From Azospirillum fermentarium (GTDB lineage: Bacteria > Pseudomonadota > Alphaproteobacteria > Azospirillales > Azospirillaceae), in the NCBI RefSeq assembly GCF_025961205.1, contig NZ_JAOQNH010000001.1, forward strand, positions 2,876,001 to 2,940,000: a stretch of 64,000 nt of DNA. Direction: 5' to 3'. The translations under genes were made by a program, and so were the position numbers. The notes beneath the pieces were generated by a model that searched no databases, was not told where the DNA came from, and saw only the letters and a list, made by a program, of their open reading frames with translations. Positions 25,171 through 33,250 of the stretch are shown one piece after another. Each line of letters opens with the position of its first letter. The first letter of the stretch is position 1.

Positions 25171-27030
25171 TCAGGACAGCGAAAGCTGCGCGGGGTTCAC
25201 GTCGATGCCGGCGGCGATGTCCACCCACGCCTGCCCGTTCCGTTCCACCACGCTGACCAGGATGTATTCATAAGGCGGGGCCGGTTCGGCGGCACCCGTG
25301 GCCGCACCGTACAGCATGGCGTGGTACTGGGTGGTCTCGGTCCCGCGCAGGGTTTTGCGCTCTTCGGACAGGGGGACCGGCTGCACCCGCCGGTCGCCCG
25401 GCATCCAGGTGCGGGCATAGAGCTTGCCGTCCTTGGTCTGGAACTCCGGCCAGCCCACCATGCCCTCCGACGGGTCGAGCCAGAAGGCCCACTCGTCGCC
25501 GTCCGCCGGGGCCACCTGGTCGATGGGCACGAAATAGCGGCATTCGTCGGGCACGCTGTTGGCGTCCAGATGGATCTGGAAAAAGCCCCCGCCCGGCAGG
25601 TACAGCCGGTACAGCGCGGCGTTGCCGGCGGTCAGCGTTCCCACCGCCTCCACCGACACCAGACCGTTGCCGCCGGTGGCGGGGGCGGTCACCTTGGTCG
25701 CTCCCTGGGCCAGGATGAAGGGTGTGGGGTCGATGGTCATGGCCATCCCCACCCGGAACAGCGACGGGCGATAGGGCTGGCCGGACAATTTGGAACCGAC
25801 GTAATTCCCCAGACTGCCGAGCATGGGTTCGGACTCCTGCGGGTTGGATGCGGGGGATGGGGCGGCGGACGCGGCGCGGGCACGGGCACGGATCCGGCGC
25901 AGGATGACGATGGCCGCAACGGCCAGGACGACCAGAACAAGAAACGCCACCCAGCCGGATCCGCCGCTCTTGGCCGGGGCCGTGGCGGGCGCGGTCTGAC
26001 TGTCGCCCGCCTTCGCCACCTCCGCCGGAATGTCGGCGGGCACGCGGCCCGGCTGGCGGGGGGTGCCGGCCTGTTCGGCCACGCGGGCGTCGAGCAGGGC
26101 CAGATTCTCGCGCACCTGCGGGTCGCTCTGGGCCACCCGCTCGGCCTCCGTCCGCCATTGGCGGTAGCCGGGGTCGTCGGCGTTGTCGTGGAAGAAGGCG
26201 GCGTGCCCCGGCTGGGTCAGGGTGCTGAGCATGAACCACAGGAACACCCCGTCCCAGATGCCGAACCGCCGCGGCCCGTTCATGGCGTAGGCCGGCGGCG
26301 TCCAGCCGTACCCGCGGTAGACGTCGGGGTATGGCCGCGGCGCCGGGGCCGGCTGGGCGCTGGGCGTGCGGGGGGGCGACGGGTAGCGGAACCCTCCGCC
26401 CGACGAGGACGATCCCCCGAACCACCCGCCGCCCGACGAGGACGGCGCGGATGAAGACGGAGAGGCCGGGGCCGATGGCGCCGACGGGGCCGGGGCGGTG
26501 GGAGGGGGCGTGCGGTAACGGTTCAGCGCGTCCGCCGATCCCTGACGGCTGACGGCGCTGTCGCCCGCCGATGCCGGCGGCGGCGCCACGGTGGCCGAGC
26601 CGCTGGGGCGGGCATAGCCGCCGCTGGAGGTGGCGTTCCCCGCCGCCGTGCCCTTGCTGCCGTCCGACCACCCGCCGAACAGCGACCCGATGGACGGGGT
26701 GCGCGATGGGGCGGCGGACGAGTCGGACGAACCGGAGGACGAGCCGAAGAAGGACGAGGACGGGCGGCCGTACCCGCCGCTGCCGCTGCCTGTGCTGCTG
26801 CCCACCGACGGAGTACGCGAGGACGACGGGCGGGAATAGCCCCCCGACGACCGGCCCGACGACGAAGACCGTGCACGGGCCTCCGCCGGGGCGATGGTTT
26901 CGACCGCCAACACCGTGGCGGCGCCGACGGCCGCCAGCCGCAGGACCGGAGCCCCGGCCGCGGGTTGCAGCGCCACCAGGGCCGACAGAAAACCAGCCCG
27001 CAACCATTTGCCGATGCGCTTCGGCCTCAT
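25171..27030 (-). CDS. DUF2491 protein with long Ser/Gly/Pro-rich N-terminal extension (YjfK-like)
   Basis: This is a 619-residue membrane protein. The order is a hydrophobic N-terminus (about 10-50, signal peptide or anchor), a Ser/Gly-rich low-complexity region with repeated RTPS and SSGG tracts (about 50-235), a Pro-rich part with a short hydrophobic segment (about 270-295), a clear TM helix (about 355-380, WVAFLVLVVLAVAAIVIL) followed by Arg/Ala, and a C-terminal DUF2491 domain (about 405-619; YRPSLFRVGMAMTIDPTPF). E. coli YjfK is essentially the last domain only. GGGGGAG precedes ATG 27030. It heads the operon with DUF350 and PspA-family genes. Confidence 0.75.
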   Translation of the reverse strand: MRPKRIGKWLRAGFLSALVALQPAAGAPVLRLAAVGAATVLAVETIAPAEARARSSSSGRSSGGYSRPSSSRTPSVGSSTGSGSGGYGRPSSSFFGSSSGSSDSSAAPSRTPSIGSLFGGWSDGSKGTAAGNATSSGGYARPSGSATVAPPPASAGDSAVSRQGSADALNRYRTPPPTAPAPSAPSAPASPSSSAPSSSGGGWFGGSSSSGGGFRYPSPPRTPSAQPAPAPRPYPDVYRGYGWTPPAYAMNGPRRFGIWDGVFLWFMLSTLTQPGHAAFFHDNADDPGYRQWRTEAERVAQSDPQVRENLALLDARVAEQAGTPRQPGRVPADIPAEVAKAGDSQTAPATAPAKSGGSGWVAFLVLVVLAVAAIVILRRIRARARAASAAPSPASNPQESEPMLGSLGNYVGSKLSGQPYRPSLFRVGMAMTIDPTPFILAQGATKVTAPATGGNGLVSVEAVGTLTAGNAALYRLYLPGGGFFQIHLDANSVPDECRYFVPIDQVAPADGDEWAFWLDPSEGMVGWPEFQTKDGKLYARTWMPGDRRVQPVPLSEERKTLRGTETTQYHAMLYGAATGAAEPAPPYEYILVSVVERNGQAWVDIAAGIDVNPAQLSLS

Positions 27031-27172
27031 CCCGACGTCTCCCCCAAAGCCGTGCGCCATCATATTGGGGGATAATCCAAAAAGCGCAACGGCCACGCAA
27101 ACGGGGCGGGGCGGGCGGACCCCATCGGCCCCGCCCGCCCCGCCCCCCGTTCCTTATATTATCGGCACCGCA

Positions 27173-27643
27173 TCACAGCGGCAGGCCGAGCCGGCGGTCC
27201 AGCGAGAAGCGGTCCCCGCCCTTCAGCGCGATGGCCACCGCGGTCAGCCCCCACATCAGCGGGTATTCATAGCCGCCGCTGGTCCAGAAGAAGCCGTTGC
27301 CCAGGTGGACCTGGACCACCGCCACCCCCATCAGGGCCGCCACCGCCAGCGCCGCCGGGCGGGTCAGCAGCCCCAGCACCAGCGCCAGGCCGCCGAAGAA
27401 TTCCACCAGACCGGCCAGCAGGGCAAAGACGATGCCGGGGTGCAGCCCAAGCTGGGTGGCGAAGAACTCGCCCGTGGCGGTCAGCCCATAGCCGCCGAAC
27501 AGGCCGAACAGCTTCTGCGCCCCGTGGGGCATCAGCAGCAGCCCCGCGGTCACCCGCACCAGCGGATCGCTGAACACGGACAGGCGGTCGATCACGGCAA
27601 CACGGTCACGCAGGCCGGTGGAGGAGAGGGCGGAGAAGGACAT
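27173..27643 (-). CDS. DoxX family membrane protein
   Basis: This 156-residue inner-membrane protein has four hydrophobic helices. Family features are RVTAGLLLMPHGAQKLFGLFGG near residue 30 and GLVEFFGGLALVLGLLTRPAAL in the middle. DoxX-family proteins are linked to redox or thiol-stress functions in other bacteria, but most members are uncharacterised. It is a single-gene unit, flanked by the DUF2491 gene downstream and the flgH terminator region upstream. Confidence 0.82.
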   Translation of the reverse strand: MSFSALSSTGLRDRVAVIDRLSVFSDPLVRVTAGLLLMPHGAQKLFGLFGGYGLTATGEFFATQLGLHPGIVFALLAGLVEFFGGLALVLGLLTRPAALAVAALMGVAVVQVHLGNGFFWTSGGYEYPLMWGLTAVAIALKGGDRFSLDRRLGLPL

Positions 27644-27842
27644 GGCGGTGTTCCTTGGTCTCGGGTTCGGTCTGGAAGTCGGTGGCGGCCGGTGCCGCCG
27701 TTGAAAGAACCATACCCGTTCTCTTTCCCCCGATAATCAGCCGCGTTTTCACATGATTGTTCCTTTTCATGAAACAATACCAGGGATGCCGCCCGGCAAA
27801 CCCTGCCCGCCTGCTTTTGCCGGGGGGGCGGTCCTTGCCCAC

Positions 27843-27888
27843 GGCAAAAAGCACCCGCCCCGTGGCACGGGGGCGGGTGCTTTTTGCC
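27843..27888. terminator. Very strong bidirectional terminator after flgH
   Basis: A 19-bp stem, GGCAAAAAGCACCCGCCCC with its complement, has a short loop and A/T-runs in both arms. It ends the flgFGAH operon and insulates it from doxX. The surrounding gap 27644-27915 holds nothing else. Confidence 0.92.
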
Positions 27889-27915
27889 CGTCGGTATTTT
27901 TGAACAGGCCCCTTT

Positions 27916-28749
27916 TTACCAGGGCATGATGATGTCGAAGAGCTGCTGGCCGTAGCGCGGCTGCTGCACGTCGGTGATCTGGCCGCGGCCGCCGTAGGAG
28001 ATGCGGGCCTCGGCGATCTTTTCATAGGTCACGGTGTTCTGGGCCGTGATGTCCTCGGGCCGGACCACGCCGGTGATCTGCAGGTCGCGCAGCTCGTAAT
28101 TCACCCGCACCTCCTGCCGGCCCTGGATGACCAGATTGCCGTTGGGGAGCACCTGGGTCACCAGGGCCGCGACCTTCAGGTTGATCTGTTCCTTGCGGTT
28201 GACGCCGCCGTTGCCGGTGTTGCTGGTGGAGCTGGTGGCGCTGATCAGATTGGCGCCCGTGGCCTCTTCGGGGAGGATCTTGTTCAGCCCCGCCGCCCCT
28301 TCCAGCCCGAAGAAGCCGGGGATGCCGGCGTTTTCGGAGTTGTTGCGCGACCGCGTGGTGGTGTTGTTGATCTGGGCCTTGTCGTCGATGGTGATCGAGA
28401 CGGTCATGATGTCGCCCACCTTGGCGGCCCGCTGGTCCTTGAAGAACGCCTTGGCCCCCGTCCGCCACAGGGAGTTGGGGTTGCGTTCCGCCGGCACCGG
28501 GGTCGGCATGGGCAGGCTGACCGGCTGGTAGTTGGGGTTGGCCTGCGGATCCTGGATGCGGGTCATTTCCGGGGCGCTGCCGATGTCGGACATGCGCGAC
28601 AGGGCGTTGCAGGCCGGCAGGCCGGCGGCCACGGCGCCCAGCAGCGCCAGACGCAGGACCAGACGGGATGCGGGGGTGCGGGAAGCGGCGGTACCAGTCA
28701 TGGCGGCGGTGCCCTGATGAGCGGGGATACGGCGGGTGATGGCGGTCAT
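27916..28749 (-). CDS. flgH: Flagellar L-ring protein FlgH
   Basis: This 277-residue outer-membrane lipoprotein forms the L-ring of the flagellar basal body. The lipobox LPAC (Cys47) follows a hydrophobic stretch. Conserved blocks include SLWRTGAKAFFKDQRAAKVGDIMTV, NNTTTRSRNN and QEVRVNYELRDLQITGVVRPEDI. The start at 28749 has GGAGAAAG nine bases upstream and lies 13 bp after the flgA stop, but it leaves 16 residues before a second in-frame ATG (28701) that would give a more conventional lipoprotein signal. Last gene of flgF-flgG-flgA-flgH. Confidence 0.95.
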   Translation of the reverse strand: MTAITRRIPAHQGTAAMTGTAASRTPASRLVLRLALLGAVAAGLPACNALSRMSDIGSAPEMTRIQDPQANPNYQPVSLPMPTPVPAERNPNSLWRTGAKAFFKDQRAAKVGDIMTVSITIDDKAQINNTTTRSRNNSENAGIPGFFGLEGAAGLNKILPEEATGANLISATSSTSNTGNGGVNRKEQINLKVAALVTQVLPNGNLVIQGRQEVRVNYELRDLQITGVVRPEDITAQNTVTYEKIAEARISYGGRGQITDVQQPRYGQQLFDIIMPW

Positions 28750-28762
28750 GGGAGCTTTCTCC

Positions 28763-29527
28763 TCACTGCGTCAGGGCCGGTGTCACGGGCTTTGCCACGG
28801 ACACGTGATTGGGGCCGGCCACGGTGGCCTCGATGATGCGGTTCGATTGGGTGTTGACGACGCGGATCACGTCGCCGCGCCCGCCGTCCTGCAGGGCCTT
28901 GCCCTGGGCGGTGAGCTGGATGGCGTTGGACACCAGGCTGATGGTGACCAGGGCGCCCTTGTCCACCACCCGCGGGGTCTGCACGTCGCGCAGGCGGACC
29001 GGCTGGCCCACCGCGATGCCGCGGCGGGGCACCATGCCCACAAGCTGCACTTCGCTGTTGGCGGTGTCGGCGCCGGTCTGGTCGGCGCGCACGTCGGTCA
29101 TGATGATGTCGTCGGGGCCGATGGTGTCGCCGGGGGCCACGCGGCGGGACAGGACCGGCACCTGCATCACCCCCCACGCCCGGCCCGACACCGGCACCCG
29201 CACCGCCGGGCTGGAGCCGGGCACCACGAATTCGGCGGCGAAACGGCCCGACACGGGGGCGAAGAACAGGTTTTCCACCTTCAGCCCCTGCACGCCCTCG
29301 CCCCAGGCGCGCACTTCCAGCGCGCGGTTGTCGAATTCCACATGCACCTGCCCGGTGCCGATCTGGGGTTCCAGCGCCCGGGCCATGGCGGCCTCGGCGT
29401 GCGCCCCGCCATAGACCACCATGTCGGCGGCGGCGGGGGCGGCCAGCGCCGGGGCCGCGGTAAACGCGCCAACCGGGGCCAGGAACAGCGCAGCGCCGAA
29501 AGCCAGGGAGGACATGAAACGGGACAT
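28763..29527 (-). CDS. flgA: Flagellar basal body P-ring formation protein FlgA
   Basis: This 254-residue periplasmic chaperone for P-ring assembly has a signal peptide (about 1-29, ending ALA) and an SAF-type C-terminal domain (about 125-254: VPVLSRRVAPGDTIGPDDI; RRGIAVGQPVRLRDVQTP; RVVDKGALVTI; QDGGRGDVIRVVN). These are the classic FlgA blocks. It lies between flgG and flgH in the operon; FlgI, its client, is encoded in the second flagellar block at 41.2 kb. Confidence 0.95.
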   Translation of the reverse strand: MSRFMSSLAFGAALFLAPVGAFTAAPALAAPAAADMVVYGGAHAEAAMARALEPQIGTGQVHVEFDNRALEVRAWGEGVQGLKVENLFFAPVSGRFAAEFVVPGSSPAVRVPVSGRAWGVMQVPVLSRRVAPGDTIGPDDIIMTDVRADQTGADTANSEVQLVGMVPRRGIAVGQPVRLRDVQTPRVVDKGALVTISLVSNAIQLTAQGKALQDGGRGDVIRVVNTQSNRIIEATVAGPNHVSVAKPVTPALTQ

Positions 29528-29577
29528 GGCGGATACTCCAGAGACGATGAAAGGTAATCAGGAAGACCGGGGCGCCG

Positions 29578-30363
29578 TTACCGGAGCTGGGTGGCCGCCT
29601 GCATCATTTCGTCGGTGGTCTTGATGACCTTGGAATTCATTTCATAGGCACGCTGGGCGGAAATCAGGGTGGTGATTTCCTGCACGATGTTGACGTTGGA
29701 GGTTTCCAGCGCCCCCTGGACCAGCCGCCCGAAACCGGGAGCGCCGGGGTTGCCGCCCACCGCTTCGCCCGATGCCGTGCTTTGCAGGAACAGGTTGTCG
29801 CCGATGGCTTCCAGGCCGGCGGCGTTGGCGAAGGTCGAAAGCTGGATCTGGCCGACGTTCTGCTGCGCCACCTGCCCGTCCAGCTTCACCAGCACCTCGC
29901 CCGAGGAGTTGATGGCCACGTCGGTGGCTTCCGCCGGCACGGTGATGGCGGGCTGAAGCTGGTAACCGTCGGCGGTGACGATGATGCCCTCGGGCGACAG
30001 CTTGAAGTTGCCCGCACGGGTGTAGGCGGTCTCGCCGCTGGGCAGCAGCACCTGGAAATAGCCCGAGCCGTTGACGGCCACGTCCAGCTTGTTGTCGGTG
30101 ACGGTCAGGTTGCCCTGTTCCAGGATGCGGCCCACGGCGGCCACGCGCACGCCCGCCCCCACCTGCACGCCGGTGGGAACCACCGTGCCGGCGTCGGACG
30201 AGGTGGAGCCGATGCGGCGGAAGTTCTGGTACAGCAGATCCTGGAATTCCGCGCGCTGCTTCTTGAAGCCCGTGGTCGTCGCGTTGGCGATGTTGTTGGA
30301 GATGGTTTCGACGTTGAGCTGCTGGGCCAGCATTCCGGTGGCGCCGATGGCGAGGCTGCGCAT
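29578..30363 (-). CDS. flgG: Flagellar distal rod protein FlgG
   Basis: This 261-residue rod protein starts MRSLAIGATGMLAQQLNVETISNN, the FlgG signature, and ends with the conserved NVNIVQEITTLISAQRAYEMNSKV region. The central part includes GAGVRVAAVGRILEQGNL. It is exported by the flagellar type III apparatus, so it has no signal peptide. The spacing to flgF (43 bp) and flgA (50 bp) supports one operon. Confidence 0.97.
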   Translation of the reverse strand: MRSLAIGATGMLAQQLNVETISNNIANATTTGFKKQRAEFQDLLYQNFRRIGSTSSDAGTVVPTGVQVGAGVRVAAVGRILEQGNLTVTDNKLDVAVNGSGYFQVLLPSGETAYTRAGNFKLSPEGIIVTADGYQLQPAITVPAEATDVAINSSGEVLVKLDGQVAQQNVGQIQLSTFANAAGLEAIGDNLFLQSTASGEAVGGNPGAPGFGRLVQGALETSNVNIVQEITTLISAQRAYEMNSKVIKTTDEMMQAATQLR

Positions 30364-30406
30364 GGTCTTGGTTCCCTTCCTACCCGGAGTTGACGACGAC
30401 GGACGG

Positions 30407-31129
30407 TCAGACCGCGCGGCCCATGCGCTGGATCATGGTGCGGATGCGTTCGTGTTCGGTGTCGATCATCTTCTGGGCCTGTCCGTATTGCCGCATCACC
30501 TCGATCATGGAGGTCATTTCCACGACCGGCTTGACGTTGGAATTCTCAAGCATTCCCTGTGCCACTTTGGTGTCGGGGCCGATGGGCTTGGGTTCCTCGT
30601 CGGTGACGTACAGGCCGCCGCCGGCCTCGGTCATCAACTGTTCCTTGTCGAAACGCACCAGATTGAGCCGGGCCACGTCGCCCAGCTCGGTGCGCACGGT
30701 GCCGTCGCCGCGGACCTCGATGTTCCTCACCCCCGCGGGGATGGTGATCGGCTGGCCGTTGTCGCCCAGCACCGGCAGGCCGTTGACGTCCACAAGCTGC
30801 CGGGTCTCGTTCATCGAGAAGTTGCCGTTGCGGGTGTAGCGGCGCCCGCTCATGGTATCGACGGTGAAATAGCCGGGGCCGGTCAGGCCCAGATCCAGCG
30901 GGTTGTTGGTGGACGCCAGCATGCCCGGCGTCAGATCCCGCACCACCGCCCGGTCCTGGACGAAGCTGGCCTGCTCGTGCATCCCGGGCCGTTCCAGGAA
31001 TTCGGTGAACAGCATGCGCTGCTGCTTGAAGCCGGTGGTGTTCATGTTGGCGATGTTGTTGGCGATGGTGTCCATCTGCCGGCGCAGCGCGGATTGACGG
31101 GACAGGGAGATGTAGATCGAATTTTCCAT
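30407..31129 (-). CDS. flgF: Flagellar proximal rod protein FlgF
   Basis: This 240-residue rod protein has MENSIYISLSRQSALRRQMDTIANNIANMNTTGFKQQRML at the N-terminus (rod family motif) and the NVKPVVEMTSMIEVMRQY helix at the C-terminus. I placed the start at ATG 31129, with AGAGG seven bases upstream, rather than at longer in-frame starts that would add non-conserved sequence containing the promoter. It is first in the flgFGAH operon and is preceded by a sigma-54 promoter with its GC at 31199-31198. Confidence 0.95.
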   Translation of the reverse strand: MENSIYISLSRQSALRRQMDTIANNIANMNTTGFKQQRMLFTEFLERPGMHEQASFVQDRAVVRDLTPGMLASTNNPLDLGLTGPGYFTVDTMSGRRYTRNGNFSMNETRQLVDVNGLPVLGDNGQPITIPAGVRNIEVRGDGTVRTELGDVARLNLVRFDKEQLMTEAGGGLYVTDEEPKPIGPDTKVAQGMLENSNVKPVVEMTSMIEVMRQYGQAQKMIDTEHERIRTMIQRMGRAV

Positions 31130-31196
31130 CGTACGGCCTCTTCGTCCTGCTCTTCGTCCATGGTGTGCGCCGGGGTGGCGCCGGTGGAAAAGGCAT

Positions 31197-31212
31197 TGCA
31201 CAGGGCGTGCCA
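31197..31212 (-). promoter_or_regulatory. Sigma-54 (-24/-12) promoter of flgFGAH
   Basis: On the minus strand TGGCACGCCCTGTGCA has GG and GC separated by exactly 10 bases, as in the TGGCAC-N5-TTGCA consensus. The GC lies 69 bp upstream of the flgF start. TTGCC/GGCAA palindromes, possible enhancer sites, lie 85-160 bp further upstream. Confidence 0.72.
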
Positions 31213-31295
31213 AATGCCGGGCGGCATCGGAAACCACCGGAACATGGGCAGGACGGGGCGGCCACCCCCACGAGACCGGGGGGTGTCGGCAGCTT

Positions 31296-31306
31296 TTGCC
31301 GGGCAA
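31296..31306. promoter_or_regulatory. TTGCC-G-GGCAA palindrome (candidate FlbD enhancer site)
   Basis: This perfect palindrome lies about 85-95 bp upstream of the flgF sigma-54 promoter; a near copy (TTGCCGGGTA) lies at 31351-31360. The same half-sites occur near the flgI and fliK sigma-54 promoters. It is consistent with ftr-type elements bound by FlbD, but I name this only by analogy. The remainder of the gap 31130-31624 (495 bp) holds no convincing gene. Confidence 0.45.
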
Positions 31307-31528
31307 GGGCCGCCCTGGGGCGGGATCGGCACCGGAAAGCCGGGCCGATCTTGCCGGGTATGGCGCGGCAGCACGGGGGCGTTCCCGCCCCCGGCTGTCA
31401 CCGGGTGCGGGCCTTGAGGCCCGGAAACGGGCGGCCGCGGGCAAACCGCCGGACAGCCCGGGGCCGGCAGCGGTTTTCCAGCGGTGCCCGGTTCAAGAAC
31501 CGTGCCGGAAAAGGTGGCGATCGGGGGC

Positions 31529-31543
31529 ATAAGGCTTTATTAA
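31529..31543. promoter_or_regulatory. CtrA-like site upstream of fliL
   Basis: ATAA-N7-TTAA followed by CTAT matches seven of the eight fixed bases of the CtrA consensus TTAA-N7-TTAA. It lies 82 bp before fliL, and fliL/fliM are CtrA-controlled class II genes in Caulobacter. Confidence 0.4.
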
Positions 31544-31624
31544 CTATCATCTGGGTACGGTGGCCACCGTCGGTCCAAAGCCGGCCGCCGTGATGGGCAT
31601 GACGGGTGCGAGGACGGGTTTTTC

Positions 31625-32149
31625 ATGACAGCCGAAGCAGAAGGCGACGTTGGCGAGGGCCTCCCGCGGAAGAAATTCAGCGGCAAGAAGCTGGTGCTGT
31701 TCGTCGTCCTGCCGCTGGTGCTGCTGATCGGGGCCGGGGCCGGGCTTTATTTCTCCGGCATCCTCAATTCGCTGCTCGGCCACAAGGAGGAGGAGGAGGC
31801 GCCGCCCCCCAGCGAGCAGCCCCCGCCCGAGGAGCACGCCGGCCCGCCGATCTTCTACGACCTGCCCGACATGCTGGTGAACCTGAACGCCGCCGGCAAG
31901 CGCCCGGCGTTCCTGAAGATCCGCATTTCGATCCAGGTGGCCAAGCAGGAGGACATCCCGTCCATCGAGCACGTGCTGCCGCGCATCGTCGATAATTTTC
32001 AGGTTTACCTGCGCGAGCTGCGGCTGGAAGATCTGAGGGGATCGGCCGGCATGTACCGGCTGCGCCAGGAGCTGCTGCTGCGGATTTCCGCCGCCGCGTT
32101 CCCGGTCAAGGTCAAGGACGTTCTGTTCCGCGAGATGCTGGTTCAGTAA
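31625..32149 (+). CDS. fliL: Flagellar basal body-associated protein FliL
   Basis: This 174-residue single-pass inner-membrane protein has a TM at about residues 22-44 and an acidic/proline-rich linker (KEEEEAPPPSEQPPPEE) to a periplasmic domain (about 75-174) with the FliL pattern YDLPDMLVNLNAAGKRPAFLKI and ending REMLVQ. FliL surrounds the stator and affects torque. A Shine-Dalgarno-like GAGG is 11 bases upstream. It heads fliL-fliM-DUF6468, with only 12 bp to fliM. Confidence 0.94.
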   Translation: MTAEAEGDVGEGLPRKKFSGKKLVLFVVLPLVLLIGAGAGLYFSGILNSLLGHKEEEEAPPPSEQPPPEEHAGPPIFYDLPDMLVNLNAAGKRPAFLKIRISIQVAKQEDIPSIEHVLPRIVDNFQVYLRELRLEDLRGSAGMYRLRQELLLRISAAAFPVKVKDVLFREMLVQ

Positions 32150-32161
32150 CGGGGACGCGCC

Positions 32162-33250
32162 ATGAGCAACACCGAGGAGCTGAGCGAGGACGAACGTCTT
32201 GCCGCGGAATGGGCCGCACTGGCCGAGGAAGGGGCCGGCGGCGACATGGGCGACATGGGCGGGGGCGGCGACGGCGGCTCCACCCGCGTTCTGAACCAGG
32301 ACGAAATCGACAGCCTGCTGGGCTTCGACCAGGGCGGGGCCGGCGACAGCGACAATTCCGGCATCATAGCACTGGTCAATTCGGCGCTCGTCAACTACGA
32401 ACGCCTGCCGATGCTGGAGGTGGTCTTCGACCGCCTCGTCCGCATGATGTCCACGTCCCTGCGCAACTTCACCTCGGACAACGTGGAAGTCTCGCTGGAC
32501 CAGATCTCCTCGGTGCGTTTCGGCGACTACCTCAACTCGATCCCCCTGCCCGCCATGCTGTCGGTGTTCAAGGCGGAGGAATGGGACAACTACGGCCTGA
32601 TGGTCGTGGATTCGGCGCTGATCTATTCCATCGTGGACGTGCTGCTGGGCGGGCGGCGCGGCACGGCGGCCATGCGCATCGAGGGGCGGCCCTACACCAC
32701 CATCGAACGCAATCTGGTCGAACGCATGGTGCACGTGGTGCTGTCGGACCTGTCGGCGGCGTTCGACCCGCTGTCGCCCGTCACGTTCCGTTTCGACCGG
32801 CTGGAAACCAACCCGCGTTTCGCCACCATCGCCCGGCCCGCCAACGCCGCCGTGCTGGTCAAGCTGCGCATCGACATGGAGGACCGCGGCGGGCGCCTGG
32901 AGCTGATGATCCCGTACGCGACGCTGGAGCCGGTGCGCGAGCTGCTGCTCCAGATGTTCATGGGTGAAAAGTTCGGCCGCGACTCGATCTGGGAAACCCA
33001 CCTCGCCTCGGAATTGCTGGTCACCGACGTGGACATATCGGCGGTGCTGGACGAGGTGACGATGACGCTGCACGATGTGCTGAACTGGCGTGTCGGCACC
33101 CGCATCCTGTTGAACGCCACGCCCGACGGTGCCATCGAGCTTCGCTGCGGCGACGTGTCGATGTTCCAGGGACGGATGGGGCGCAAGGGCGGCCACATCG
33201 CCGTCAAGATCGAAAAGGAACTGCCCAAGCAGGAGGTTATGCGGCTATGA
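32162..33250 (+). CDS. fliM: Flagellar motor switch protein FliM
   Basis: This 362-residue C-ring component binds phospho-CheY and sets rotor direction. A long acidic/glycine-rich N-terminus (1-45) ends in LNQDEIDSLLGFD, the CheY-binding motif, which in enteric FliM lies at residue 1-16. The middle domain (about 70-250) contains LRNFTSDNVEVSLD and IYSIVDVLLGGRRG, and the C-terminal SpoA domain (about 270-345) contains VDISAVLDEVTMTL. The position of the CheY motif at about residue 40 is an N-terminal extension relative to E. coli. Its stop overlaps the next start by four bases (ATGA). Confidence 0.96.
   Translation: MSNTEELSEDERLAAEWAALAEEGAGGDMGDMGGGGDGGSTRVLNQDEIDSLLGFDQGGAGDSDNSGIIALVNSALVNYERLPMLEVVFDRLVRMMSTSLRNFTSDNVEVSLDQISSVRFGDYLNSIPLPAMLSVFKAEEWDNYGLMVVDSALIYSIVDVLLGGRRGTAAMRIEGRPYTTIERNLVERMVHVVLSDLSAAFDPLSPVTFRFDRLETNPRFATIARPANAAVLVKLRIDMEDRGGRLELMIPYATLEPVRELLLQMFMGEKFGRDSIWETHLASELLVTDVDISAVLDEVTMTLHDVLNWRVGTRILLNATPDGAIELRCGDVSMFQGRMGRKGGHIAVKIEKELPKQEVMRL

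Noticed and set aside
31165..31593. A possible 142-codon gene between flgF and fliL
   Set aside because: Biased Arg/Gly/Pro composition, no ribosome binding site, and it covers the sigma-54 promoter and the palindromes.
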